Assembly (NCBI GenBank): GCA_964458325.1
Contig: CAYWIM010000126.1
Span: 1 to 9,191 of the forward strand
Length of the DNA stretch: 9,191 nucleotides
DNA from: JAGMXM01 sp964458325
GTDB taxonomy: Bacteria > Verrucomicrobiota > Verrucomicrobiia > Limisphaerales > UBA1319
Direction of reading: 5' to 3'
The translations under genes and the position numbers were made by a program. The notes under the pieces were generated by a model that had not been told where the DNA came from, ran no database searches, and saw only the letters and a list, made by a program, of their open reading frames with translations. This document shows, piece after piece, positions 1 through 6,885 of the stretch (its first letter is position 1; every line of letters begins with the position of its first letter).

Positions 1-94
1 CAGCTACCAAGTCCTTGAGCTTGGTCCCGGTCAACGCGGCGCGGGACTTTGCTTCCCGGAAAAGGTCATCCGGTATTTCCAATGTCGTCTTCAT
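1..94 (-). CDS. VapB-like ribbon-helix-helix antitoxin, partial (N-terminus only)
   Basis: The minus strand reads MKTTLEIPDDLFREAKSRAA and on into a GTKLKDLVA segment before the window edge, 31 residues in all. This is the usual start of small VapB-type antitoxins: one short beta strand that binds DNA as a dimer, followed by a helix. Antitoxins of this kind neutralise a PIN-domain RNase (VapC), normally encoded just downstream, which here would lie outside the window. I chose the ATG at 94..92 because the family typically begins MKTT. An in-frame ATG three codons upstream (103..101) would add MDS. A good -35 (TTGACA at 130..125) and a -10-like GAAAAT (107..102) favour the inner start, with almost no leader. 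The family assignment rests on this short stretch alone. The toxin partner is inferred, not seen. Confidence 0.7.
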   Translation of the reverse strand, partial: MKTTLEIPDDLFREAKSRAALTGTKLKDLVA

Positions 95-101
95 TGAATC
101 C

Positions 102-130
102 ATTTTCCCATATTTCCATAAACCTGTCAA
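102..130 (-). promoter_or_regulatory. Candidate promoter of the VapB-like antitoxin
   Basis: On the minus strand a perfect -35 hexamer TTGACA (130..125) is followed after 17 bp by GAAAAT (107..102), which matches four of six -10 positions. Transcription would begin at about 101-95, right at the MKTT start codon (94..92), so the message would be leaderless or nearly so. The prediction comes from consensus matching only. Confidence 0.4.
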
Positions 131-350
131 AGCGTCTCTTCCTGTGCTGGTTCCGCTGCTCGCCTCTCATGCTCATGCGCCAGCTTGACCGAACAGTGGT
201 TTCCAACTGTCGCCGAGACAAATCGTTCATGAAAATGCAGACCCGGCTAACGCCATGATTTGACCTGATAACCACGAATTTGGCTTTTCAAGGATTCTAG
301 CGCAGTCAGTTGCTTCAGCGACAGTTGAGAGAGGAAGCCCGCAGAAATCC

Positions 351-380
351 TTGCTCACCTGACAGCGCGGGTGCTATCTT
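351..380 (+). promoter_or_regulatory. Weak candidate promoter of the PIN toxin-antitoxin pair
   Basis: TTGCTC (351-356, three of six -35 matches) and TATCTT (375-380, four of six -10 matches) are separated by 18 bp. The ATG of the toxin at 388 lies only 7 bp after the -10 element, so a transcript from here would start at or next to the start codon. No Shine-Dalgarno sequence precedes the ATG, which fits a leaderless message. Confidence is low because the -35 is poor. Confidence 0.3.
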
Positions 381-387
381 AACCGCG

Positions 388-816
388 ATGGGACCGATTG
401 TGGTGATCGATACCAGCGTTTTCGTTTCGGCCCTCATCCGGGCCAGCGGAGCCAACCGACAGGTGATCCGGGCCTGCCTGGAGAAGAGGTGCGAGCCGCT
501 GATGGGAGAGAAGCTCTTTCACGAGTTCGAAGCGGTCTTGGGGCGGCCGGCGGTCATGCGCGCGTGTCCGCTGACGGTCGGTGAGCGAGAACAGTTGCTG
601 GACGCGTTCCTGGGCGTCTGCACCTGGGTGTCAATCTATTACCTGTGGCGGCCCAACCTGCCCGACGAGGGCGACAACCACGTGGTTGAATTGGCGGTGG
701 CTGGTGGGGCACAGGCAATCGTGACGCAGAACGTTCGCGATTTTCGCCGGGGCGAGCTGCGGTTCCCGCCACTTTCGGTGCTGACCGCGGCTGATTTCCT
801 GGCGCAGTTGAGGTGA
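388..816 (+). CDS. PIN-domain ribonuclease toxin (COG1569-like)
   Basis: This 142-residue protein spans one PIN domain, a metal-dependent RNase fold used by type II toxins that cleave RNA in the cytoplasm. The N-terminus IVVIDTSVFVSALI holds the first conserved Asp (D8). LFHEFEAVLGRP supplies the second acidic residue (E46). LPDEGDNHVVELA contains D93 and D96, and AIVTQNVRDF ends with D118, so the whole Mg-binding acidic set looks present and the enzyme is probably active. The pattern resembles the COG1569 'predicted PIN toxin' group more than classical VapC. I chose the ATG at 388 because the fold begins immediately there; the frame is open upstream to a TTG at 310, but those 26 residues look non-coding. 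Its stop codon TGA (814-816) lies inside the ribosome binding site of the antitoxin gene, so the two are probably translated in a coupled way. The RNA target cannot be read from the sequence. Confidence 0.85.
   Translation: MGPIVVIDTSVFVSALIRASGANRQVIRACLEKRCEPLMGEKLFHEFEAVLGRPAVMRACPLTVGEREQLLDAFLGVCTWVSIYYLWRPNLPDEGDNHVVELAVAGGAQAIVTQNVRDFRRGELRFPPLSVLTAADFLAQLR
809..816 (+). promoter_or_regulatory. Ribosome binding site of the antitoxin gene, overlapping the toxin stop
   Basis: TGAGGTGA contains a GAGG core (810-813) six bases before the antitoxin ATG at 820. The toxin stop TGA (814-816) is part of the same stretch, so a ribosome ending the toxin would sit on the antitoxin start signal. 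It is one of the few clear Shine-Dalgarno matches before a gene in this window. Confidence 0.7.
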
Positions 817-819
817 AAC

Positions 820-1068
820 ATGGCAACGATGACAATTCGAGTTCCGGACGCGAAGCATGCGCGGCTGAAGCGACTGGCCGAGCGGCAGGGCGTAAGCCTA
901 AACAAGCTGATCGAGGAATGGTCGAATGTCGCCCTGGCGCAGTTTGATGCCGAGACGCGGTTCCTGGTGCGTGCCGGGCGGGGGGATCCGCACTTGGGGT
1001 TGGTGTTGCTGGACAAACTGGAGGCCGCCTTGGGGCGACCCGGCCGGAAGGGGACGAGCCAGGCGTAG
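820..1068 (+). CDS. Ribbon-helix-helix antitoxin (CopG/Arc-like) of the PIN pair
   Basis: This 82-residue protein begins MATMTIRVPDAKHARLKRLA, a typical ribbon-helix-helix opening. Residues 3-8 form the DNA-contacting strand, residues 10-22 the first helix, and residues 25-45 (GVSLNKLIEEWSNVALAQFD) the second helix. The remainder, including a GRGDPHLGLVLLDKLEAAL stretch, would be the toxin-binding tail. By family knowledge it should bind and inhibit the PIN RNase encoded immediately upstream and, as a complex, repress the shared promoter. The gene is three bases from the toxin stop and has a GAGG ribosome binding site. The order is unusual: the toxin comes first, whereas most type II modules encode the antitoxin first. 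A GC-rich hairpin lies directly after the stop codon. The ribbon-helix-helix fold is clear; the exact family name is not. Confidence 0.8.
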   Translation: MATMTIRVPDAKHARLKRLAERQGVSLNKLIEEWSNVALAQFDAETRFLVRAGRGDPHLGLVLLDKLEAALGRPGRKGTSQA

Positions 1069-1083
1069 ACCCCCGGCGGGGGT
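1069..1083 (+). terminator. GC hairpin immediately after the antitoxin stop
   Basis: ACCCCC (1069-1074), a GGC loop and GGGGGT (1078-1083) form a perfect six-pair stem starting at the base after the antitoxin TAG. There is no T tract, so this is not a standard intrinsic terminator. It could mark the 3' end of the toxin-antitoxin message or protect it from exonucleases. Confidence 0.35.
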
Positions 1084-1221
1084 GCCGGCTGGTGGCAGGG
1101 GTGTGCGCCAACTGGTAACGGGTAGGAAATTGCTTTTCAGAGGAGCTCGACGTGGGCGCCAGCAGGGGGGTTAAACTGGAGCAGTTCCCAACCCAAGCTC
1201 GACATCCAATGAAATGCGTGG

Positions 1222-1680
1222 TCAGCGACGGGCGCCTGGCCCTGGCCCAGATGGGTGCGAGGAGGACGAACCCGCCATCGCGACGAGTTGGTCCGCGGCA
1301 TCCTCGATCCATCCGCTGTCCCAGGCATGGGGCTTTCGCGCGCGGTCGATGTACACATGCGGGATGCCCAGCCTGTCGAGCAGATCATGAGTCCGCCGCA
1401 TGTCATCGCCGAAGTTGCACCAACCCATCAGTCCGATCCGCTGGACAGCGCGGAAAGCGCCTGCGTTTTCCCCCAGAAGGCGCGAGACGCGATAGCGATC
1501 AAAATTCTCCTGTGTTTGAAAGATCGGGCCCGAGTTGTATCGACCGGGCTGATCCATCATCAGCGGAGCATCCCACGCGCATGCGGCGTCAAACAGATGA
1601 GGTTCAATTTCATGGTCGATTTGCCCCGCCGCCCTCGCCTCATGCCGAAGATTATTCAGGATTTCCCCCCATAGTCCAGG
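1222..1680 (-). pseudogene. Remnant of an alpha/beta-hydrolase (esterase-like), C-terminal part
   Basis: On the minus strand one frame is open from 1761 to a TGA at 1222, and from about 1680 its translation looks protein-like: LWGEILNNLRHEARAAGQ, then AWDAPLMMDQPGRYNSG, IGLMGWCNFGDDMRRTHDLL, LGIPHVYIDRARKPHAWDSG and DAADQLVAMA. The last part resembles the end of esterase-type hydrolases, where an Asp after a strand (GDD) and a His in a 'PHxW' loop complete the catalytic triad. The N-terminal half with the nucleophile Ser motif (GxSxG) is absent in every minus frame I read up to 1925, and the first in-frame ATG is internal (1560). The final 16 or so residues (SSSSHPSGPGPGARR) look like read-through. 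Another minus frame ending near 1137 (DHAFHWMSSLGWELLQF) may be a shifted continuation. I read it as a 5'-truncated, decayed gene; a short intact 112-residue gene (1222-1560) is the alternative. The family call is tentative. Confidence 0.4.
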
Positions 1681-1925
1681 CTGAGAGCGCTTTGGCGGCG
1701 GCGATGGGGAATCGGGGGTCGGGAGGTGTACGTGGCCGGTTTTGCAGGTGATCTTGTTGGCTCATTCCACGGCGGCAGGGGACTGCCGCAGTCCACGACG
1801 CTTCACGCGGTCTGGGATTCATTCGCATCCGCGGCAGCATGATGCCCAAATCCGAATGTGGCGGACAATTCGCCTCGTCGAGGAGTTGTTGACGGCACGG
1901 GATCGGCAAGCTGATATGTCACGCC
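1681..1925. other. Intergenic stretch before the large glycosidase gene
   Basis: I see no convincing gene here on either strand. Short open frames exist but their translations have no family-like pattern and are rich in Arg and Pro. The last 40 bases hold the candidate promoter of the gene starting at 1926. The left end borders the decayed hydrolase remnant. Confidence 0.5.
1889..1917 (+). promoter_or_regulatory. Candidate promoter of the secreted glycosidase gene
   Basis: TTGACG (1889-1894) matches five of six -35 positions and is followed after 17 bp by TGATAT (1912-1917), a weak -10 with three of six matches. Transcription would begin near 1924. That leaves almost no leader for the ATG at 1926, or a leader of about 35 bases for the alternative GTG at 1959, which has an AAGAGA purine run (1948-1953) in front of it. 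Confidence 0.35.
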
Positions 1926-4900
1926 ATGAGCCATCCGCGAAAAAACAAGAGATATCCCGTGAAATGCGTTTTTTGTTCATCGCTGGTTTTGGCGTTGATC
2001 CTGCCGGCGTTCCGGGCGGAGGCCTTTGACGGCCACAAGGTGACGGAAGAGCCGCTGACGGTCTTCATCGCGCCAGTCTCGCTGGTGACGAATTTCGACC
2101 AGCCCCAGCCCGTGCGGGTCAGTGTCTCCAACAGCAGCCCGAACCCGATCCCCGTTTCTCTGGCCATCACCGGTCTGGTTGACGAATGCAGGGCAGTGGG
2201 AGCGGTGCAAGCCAGCCGGGTGGTCCCTGCTCGAGGCTCGAGCGAAGCCGAGTTCGCCCTGGCCGTCGGTAAGGGCGCTTACTCGGCGCTGTATCCGGTG
2301 CGCATCGACGCCGAATTCACCGCCGATGGCCGCACGCATCGGGCCAGCGCCATCCGGATCTTCACGAACGACTTTTCCGCCCTGCCCCGTCCGGCGGCTC
2401 CGGTGACGGTGATTCGGGTCCCCGAATCGGGTGCGATCCCGCTGGCGGGGAAGGCTGCCCACGAAGTCGAGTGGCAGCGTTTCGGCCAGCCGTTGCGGAA
2501 GCTGCCTCCCGGCTGGACCGGCAGCGAGGAGTCGTCCGGTGTTCACGTGGCATTCGGGCCGATGACGCGCGGCGAGACGCGGCAGGCGATCCAAATCCAT
2601 CCCCCATACCGCGGCGGGCCTGGCACGGTGTTCACGACATATCGCCTGGTGTTGCCGGAAACGCCCGCACGCCTGGTCTTCTACCAGGCCATTCGAGACC
2701 ATGGACCGACGGAACCGCCCAGCGACGGTGTCACCTTCCGCGTGTGGGTGAACGGAGAGCCGATCTTCGAACGCCATTCGGCCAGCAAGACCTGGGTGCC
2801 CGGGGAAGCCAGCCTCGAGCGGTTCCGCGGCCGCGAGATCGAGCTGCGTCTCGAGACCCACCCGGGCCCGAAGCAGGACACCACCTGCGACTCGGCTTTC
2901 TGGGGGGATCCGGTGGTGGTGGCGGGCGCGATCCCGGCCCGGATGTCGCCGGCTGAAAAGGAGGGGCTGCGGTCGCGGGCGCGTGACGCGGTGCTGTCCG
3001 GCAGGGCCGCTGACGACATTTTCGTGTTCGACCTTGGAAGCGAATGCCGCGCGGCGGTGGCGCTGGGATCCAATGGCCTGGCCGACGGCGCCCTGGCATT
3101 TGGCGCCGGCGGGCAGGCCGTGGTGCTCGAGTCGATACGGATGCGCGTCCTGGATCTGCCGGTGGGCGGCTGGCCAGCCGGCGTGGTGGTCGATCGCGCG
3201 GCCGCCTCGAAGGCAGGCGGCCGCTTGCGCGTCGAGCATCGCATTCAGACCGCGGATGGACCGGGCGAGCTGATGGCCGAGGTGTGGGCGGAAGGGCCGG
3301 GCTTGCGCGTTAAGATCGCCAGCGATTGCCGTATTACCGACCTGGCCCCGGGCGCCGCGGACCGCCTCGCCTCGCGCGTCTATTACGGCCATGGCTACTG
3401 CATCGACAAGCCCGAGCCTTTCCGCGCCGGCTCCGGGGGCCACAACCTCGCCACCAGCCATGTCGGCTTCGAGTTCGACAACGGCCTCGCCCTCCTGGTC
3501 GCCGCCGATACGCCCGTCGACCATCTCGAGGTGGATCCCGGCACCAAAACCTATGCCCTCCACACGCATCCGGATTCGACCTACACCTTCGTTCCCGGCC
3601 GGAACGGCGCCATAGATTGCGCCATCCGGTATCGTCCGCTCTACGACAAGCAGCCGGCGCCGGCGGTGGGACGCAAGGCGGGCCGATTCGTGTTCGACCT
3701 GTGGGGCGGCCGGTATGCGGAGGACACCGCTCGGCTCGAGCGCTGCTTCGATTACGGCATGACCAATTCGCTGGTCATCATGCATGTCTGGCAACGGTGG
3801 GGCTACGATTACCGCTTGCCGGACATCTTCCCGCCGCTGCCGAGCCTGGGCACACTCGAAGAGCTCCGCGGCCTGGGCCGCCTCTGCCGCCAGCGCGGCG
3901 TTCTTTGGGGCTTGCACGACAACTACATCGACATCTACCCCGACTGCGACGGCTTCAGCTACGAGAACGTGACGTTCACAGCCGACGGCCAGCCGCGCAA
4001 GGCCTGGTTCAATGAGGGCCGCAACGCCCAGAGCTACCAGTTCCGCCCCGACCGCGTGCGGCCGTTCCTGCGGCGCAATCTGGAGCTCATCGAGCCCGCA
4101 CTCGAGCCCACCAGCTATTTCGTCGACGTCTGGGCCTCGATCAACGCCTTCGATTACTATGACCGCCACGGAGCTTTTCACTCGAAGATGGAGACGCTCC
4201 GGTGCTGGGGCGAGGGCTTTGACGCCATCCGCCAGGCTTGCGGCGGCGGCCCGGCGATCAGCGAGGCCGGCAGCGACCAGCTCATCGGCTGGCTCGATGG
4301 CGCCGATTGCCAGTTCCTGCATCTGAGCGCAACCGGCGGGCCGTTCAACAATCGCGTGGCCTGCCGCGACTGGGCCCGCGTGCCGTGGTTCGACGCTGTC
4401 CACCACACCCGCTTCAGCCTGCACGGCGTCGGGTATCCAGGACGCTACGAGGGCGGCCGCGGCCGCTCGCTGCACGGCATCTCGAGCGACGACTACCTCA
4501 GCGCCGAGATCCTGACCGGCCACGCCCTCATGATCGATCTGTCCAACCTCGGCCGCGAAGCCGTCCGCAAATACTGGCTCGCCCAGCCCTTCATCGAAAG
4601 CGTGGCCAAGGATGAGATCGCGCGGGTGGATTACGCGGGCGGCAACATGCATCGCCTCCGCATCCAGTGGAGCTCGGGGGCTGAGGTCTATGTGAACCGG
4701 GGCGCCGATGACTGGGCCGTCGCGGGGCGCGTGCTGCCGCAGTTCGGTTTCCTGGCGAGGAACGGCCCGATCGAGTCGTCCATCGAGCGGCTCGATGGCC
4801 AGATCGTCGAGCGCTCGAGCCGCGCCGGCGAATGGTATGTCAACGGGCGCGGCTTTCAGCCTGATGCTCCGCTGCTCATCCAGCCCGAGTTCGCCGGATT

Positions 4901-5603
4901 CAAGCCGCTCGGAGAACGCCAGTTCAGCCTCGAGGTCAACTGGCAGGCCCAGCGCCCCGCCCCCAGCGACCTGCGGGTCTTCTACCATTTCTCGCGCCCC
5001 GTGCCGGGGCGGTATCGGCCGGCCGAGTTCTCCGGCGGCGGCGAGCCGCCCACGCCCGCCTCGCAATGGCGGGGCACGATCGCCACCGATTTCACCGTGG
5101 CGATCCCGGACGAGATGGAGCCGGGCGAGTATACCGCGGCCGTCGGGCTGATCAATCCGCGGGGCGAAGGCGGGCGGCGATATCCGTTGCTCGGAGACGA
5201 TGCATCCGACCGCCGATATCGCGTCGGCAAGCTCATCCTGAGCGGCGCCAAGGGCAGGATCACCGGCATCCGGTTCGAGCCGACCGCGGCCGCTTTTCGC
5301 CCTGACCTGCGCCTCCTGCCCAACGAGAGGCCGGTCGAGTTTGGCGCGATCGCCACCGCCGGCGCGCTGCGGATCGTTCGGCAAGACGATCGCCTCCTGC
5401 TCACGCCGCTGCCCGACAGCGAAGCGTTCGCGGTCGTCCTGGACCCCAGACGCCTTCTGGGCCGCGTGCTCCAGGCCCCCGTCCTCACCTCGCTCGACCC
5501 CGAAGGAAGACGCGGACGCAGCATCCCCGCTGCCGCGGGTGCGGATGGGATCCGCTTCACCGTGGCGCAGGGCGATTTTGGGTATGAACTGAGCGGACGG
5601 TAG
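1926..5603 (+). CDS. Secreted multi-domain glycoside hydrolase-like protein (GH101/DUF5696-type barrel)
   Basis: This 1,225-residue protein is probably exported and acts on a polysaccharide or glycoconjugate outside the cytoplasm. Residues 1-33 form a signal peptide: basic start, hydrophobic core SSLVLALILPAF, likely cleavage after AEA. Residues about 215-335 resemble an NPCBM-like jelly roll (PPYRGGPGT, DGVTFRVWVNGEPIF, ending WGDPVVV). A beta-rich region runs to about 570. The catalytic barrel spans about 586-885: it opens with GRFVFDLWGGRY (586-597), then WQRWGYDYRLPDIFPP and WFNEGRNAQSYQFRPDR. YFVDVWAS carries D734, the likely nucleophile, and AISEAGSDQLIGWLDGADC carries E780, the likely acid/base, in the arrangement I recall from GH101 (VDVWG) and DUF5696 proteins. 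A C-terminal beta region follows, with an Ig-like section at about 1000-1105 (PGEYTAAVGLINPRG, YRVGKL). The start could instead be the GTG at 1959 (MKCVFCSS), which gives a more compact signal peptide and a better ribosome binding site. The substrate is unknown. The neighbours give no clue: a decayed hydrolase upstream and the convergent phoR downstream. Confidence 0.8.
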   Translation: MSHPRKNKRYPVKCVFCSSLVLALILPAFRAEAFDGHKVTEEPLTVFIAPVSLVTNFDQPQPVRVSVSNSSPNPIPVSLAITGLVDECRAVGAVQASRVVPARGSSEAEFALAVGKGAYSALYPVRIDAEFTADGRTHRASAIRIFTNDFSALPRPAAPVTVIRVPESGAIPLAGKAAHEVEWQRFGQPLRKLPPGWTGSEESSGVHVAFGPMTRGETRQAIQIHPPYRGGPGTVFTTYRLVLPETPARLVFYQAIRDHGPTEPPSDGVTFRVWVNGEPIFERHSASKTWVPGEASLERFRGREIELRLETHPGPKQDTTCDSAFWGDPVVVAGAIPARMSPAEKEGLRSRARDAVLSGRAADDIFVFDLGSECRAAVALGSNGLADGALAFGAGGQAVVLESIRMRVLDLPVGGWPAGVVVDRAAASKAGGRLRVEHRIQTADGPGELMAEVWAEGPGLRVKIASDCRITDLAPGAADRLASRVYYGHGYCIDKPEPFRAGSGGHNLATSHVGFEFDNGLALLVAADTPVDHLEVDPGTKTYALHTHPDSTYTFVPGRNGAIDCAIRYRPLYDKQPAPAVGRKAGRFVFDLWGGRYAEDTARLERCFDYGMTNSLVIMHVWQRWGYDYRLPDIFPPLPSLGTLEELRGLGRLCRQRGVLWGLHDNYIDIYPDCDGFSYENVTFTADGQPRKAWFNEGRNAQSYQFRPDRVRPFLRRNLELIEPALEPTSYFVDVWASINAFDYYDRHGAFHSKMETLRCWGEGFDAIRQACGGGPAISEAGSDQLIGWLDGADCQFLHLSATGGPFNNRVACRDWARVPWFDAVHHTRFSLHGVGYPGRYEGGRGRSLHGISSDDYLSAEILTGHALMIDLSNLGREAVRKYWLAQPFIESVAKDEIARVDYAGGNMHRLRIQWSSGAEVYVNRGADDWAVAGRVLPQFGFLARNGPIESSIERLDGQIVERSSRAGEWYVNGRGFQPDAPLLIQPEFAGFKPLGERQFSLEVNWQAQRPAPSDLRVFYHFSRPVPGRYRPAEFSGGGEPPTPASQWRGTIATDFTVAIPDEMEPGEYTAAVGLINPRGEGGRRYPLLGDDASDRRYRVGKLILSGAKGRITGIRFEPTAAAFRPDLRLLPNERPVEFGAIATAGALRIVRQDDRLLLTPLPDSEAFAVVLDPRRLLGRVLQAPVLTSLDPEGRRGRSIPAAAGADGIRFTVAQGDFGYELSGR

Positions 5604-5632
5604 CGGTCAGGCCGAGATGCCGCCTGCCGCAC

Positions 5633-5657
5633 GCTGGCCGGGTCCGTGCAGGCCAGC
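5633..5657. terminator. Inverted repeat between the convergent glycosidase and phoR genes
   Basis: GCTGGCC (5633-5639) and GGCCAGC (5651-5657) form a perfect seven-pair stem with an 11-base loop, in the 58-bp gap where two genes converge. A hairpin there could act for both strands. There is no T tract on either side, so intrinsic termination is unproven. Confidence 0.35.
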
Positions 5658-5661
5658 CCGC

Positions 5662-6849
5662 CTACGGCTCCGCGGCGGGCAAGGTGAAGAAGAACGAGGC
5701 GCCGCGGCCGGGCTCGCTGGCGGCCCAGGCCTTGCCGCCGTGCGCCTGGACGATATGTTTCACGATGGATAGGCCCAGCCCGGTTCCCTCCTGCTCACGC
5801 GACCGGGAGCGGTCCACGCGGTAGAACCGCTCGAAGATCCGCTCGATCGCATGGGCGGGGATGCCAGGGCCGTTGTCTTTGACCCAAAGCTCGATCCACT
5901 GCGGCCCGGCCCGGCGCGCGCCCACCTCGACCCGGCCGTCCGGCTTTCCGTATTTGATGGCGTTGTCGAGGAGGTTGATGAGGACTTGCGAGAAGCGCTG
6001 GGTGTCGGCGCGCGCGCGGAGGTCGGGGGGGACCGCGTTTTGGAACTCGATGGACCGGGCATCGTTGCGGAGCCGGAAATCCTCGAGCAGACGGTCCACG
6101 GCCCGGCGCAATTCGATCGTCTGGTGATGGAACAGCGTTCGGCCCGATTCGAGCTGCGAGAGCGTGAGGATATCCTCGATCAGGAACGTGAGCCGTTCGG
6201 TGTGCTTCTGGATCATCCGGAGGAACCGGTCGGCGGCGACGGGATCCTGCTGGGCGCCGTGGATGAGCGTCTCGACACATCCGGCGATGAGCGAGAGCGG
6301 GGTTCGGAGCTCGTGGCTGACATTGGCAACGAACTCCTGGCGCAGGTTTTCGAGCCGCTTGAGCCGCGTGACGTCGTGAAAGACGACGACGGTGCCCTGG
6401 CATTCCCCCCGGGCATTGCAGTAGACGCAGGCGTTGACCTGCAGGATCCGGGGCGTGGCGCCTTGGATTTCGAGCTCGATCTCGCGCGATCCCCCCTGGG
6501 ACGCGGCGGCATTGATCATGTCGCCCAGCTCGTGGCGGCGCAGGATCTCCATGGTGGTTCGTCCCTGGGTTTCGGGCCCCAGCTCGAACCATTCCCGCAG
6601 AACCCGGTTGACGAGCCGGACGCGCTGCTGGGCGTCCAGGACCAGGATGCCCTCGGCCATGCCGTCCAGGAGGGCCTTCTGCTGGGCGCGCCCTTCGTGG
6701 TCGGCCTGCTCGCGATCGGAGCGCGCGTCGTTCAGCTCGGCCCGAAGCCGAGTCAGCTCCCATTGGGACCGGCGCGCCTGGCGCCATGCCATCCAGGCGA
6801 GCCCCAGGCCGCCGGCCAGCGCCAGAAATGTCAGGATGGGCCAGAACAC
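5662..6849 (-). CDS. phoR: Phosphate-regulon sensor histidine kinase PhoR
   Basis: This 395-residue membrane kinase autophosphorylates on His and passes the phosphate to PhoB. Residues 2-22 are one hydrophobic segment (ILTFLALAGGLGLAWMAW), followed by a short charged coil. A PAS domain covers about 55-160 (GMAEGILVLDAQQRVRLVNR). The H box FVANVSHELRTPL places the phosphoacceptor at H179. The ATPase domain has an N box NLLDNAIKY (N296), a G1 box DNGPGI (325-330), an F box IFERFYRVD (338-346) and a G2 box GTGLGL (355-360), so all catalytic elements are present. There is no large periplasmic sensor, as is usual for PhoR, which senses through PhoU and the Pst transporter. The start is a GTG, the first possible codon after the phoB stop 36 bp upstream in the same frame, with no clear ribosome binding site. 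An oddity is the cluster C141, C144, C150 (ACVYCNARGECQG) in the PAS region. The name rests on the kinase architecture and the phoU-phoB context. Confidence 0.92.
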   Translation of the reverse strand: MFWPILTFLALAGGLGLAWMAWRQARRSQWELTRLRAELNDARSDREQADHEGRAQQKALLDGMAEGILVLDAQQRVRLVNRVLREWFELGPETQGRTTMEILRRHELGDMINAAASQGGSREIELEIQGATPRILQVNACVYCNARGECQGTVVVFHDVTRLKRLENLRQEFVANVSHELRTPLSLIAGCVETLIHGAQQDPVAADRFLRMIQKHTERLTFLIEDILTLSQLESGRTLFHHQTIELRRAVDRLLEDFRLRNDARSIEFQNAVPPDLRARADTQRFSQVLINLLDNAIKYGKPDGRVEVGARRAGPQWIELWVKDNGPGIPAHAIERIFERFYRVDRSRSREQEGTGLGLSIVKHIVQAHGGKAWAASEPGRGASFFFTLPAAEP

Positions 6850-6885
6850 AGAGGGAGGGGGGCGCGCCCAGGCGGGGCTCGGCGG

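Noticed and set aside
66..275. A 69-codon minus-strand open frame that overlaps the start of the VapB-like antitoxin
   Set aside because: Part of it (MRGEQRNQHRKRRFDRFMEI) looks somewhat protein-like and could be a small upstream gene, but I recognise no family, it has no ribosome binding site, and the candidate antitoxin promoter lies inside it. A homology search would settle it.
1977..5384. A 1,135-codon open frame on the minus strand fully opposite the glycosidase gene
   Set aside because: Its translation is low-complexity (Ala, Arg, Gly, His, Val and Leu) with no domain-like pattern. Long antisense open frames are a common by-product of strong GC bias in the sense gene, which has clear domains and a signal peptide.
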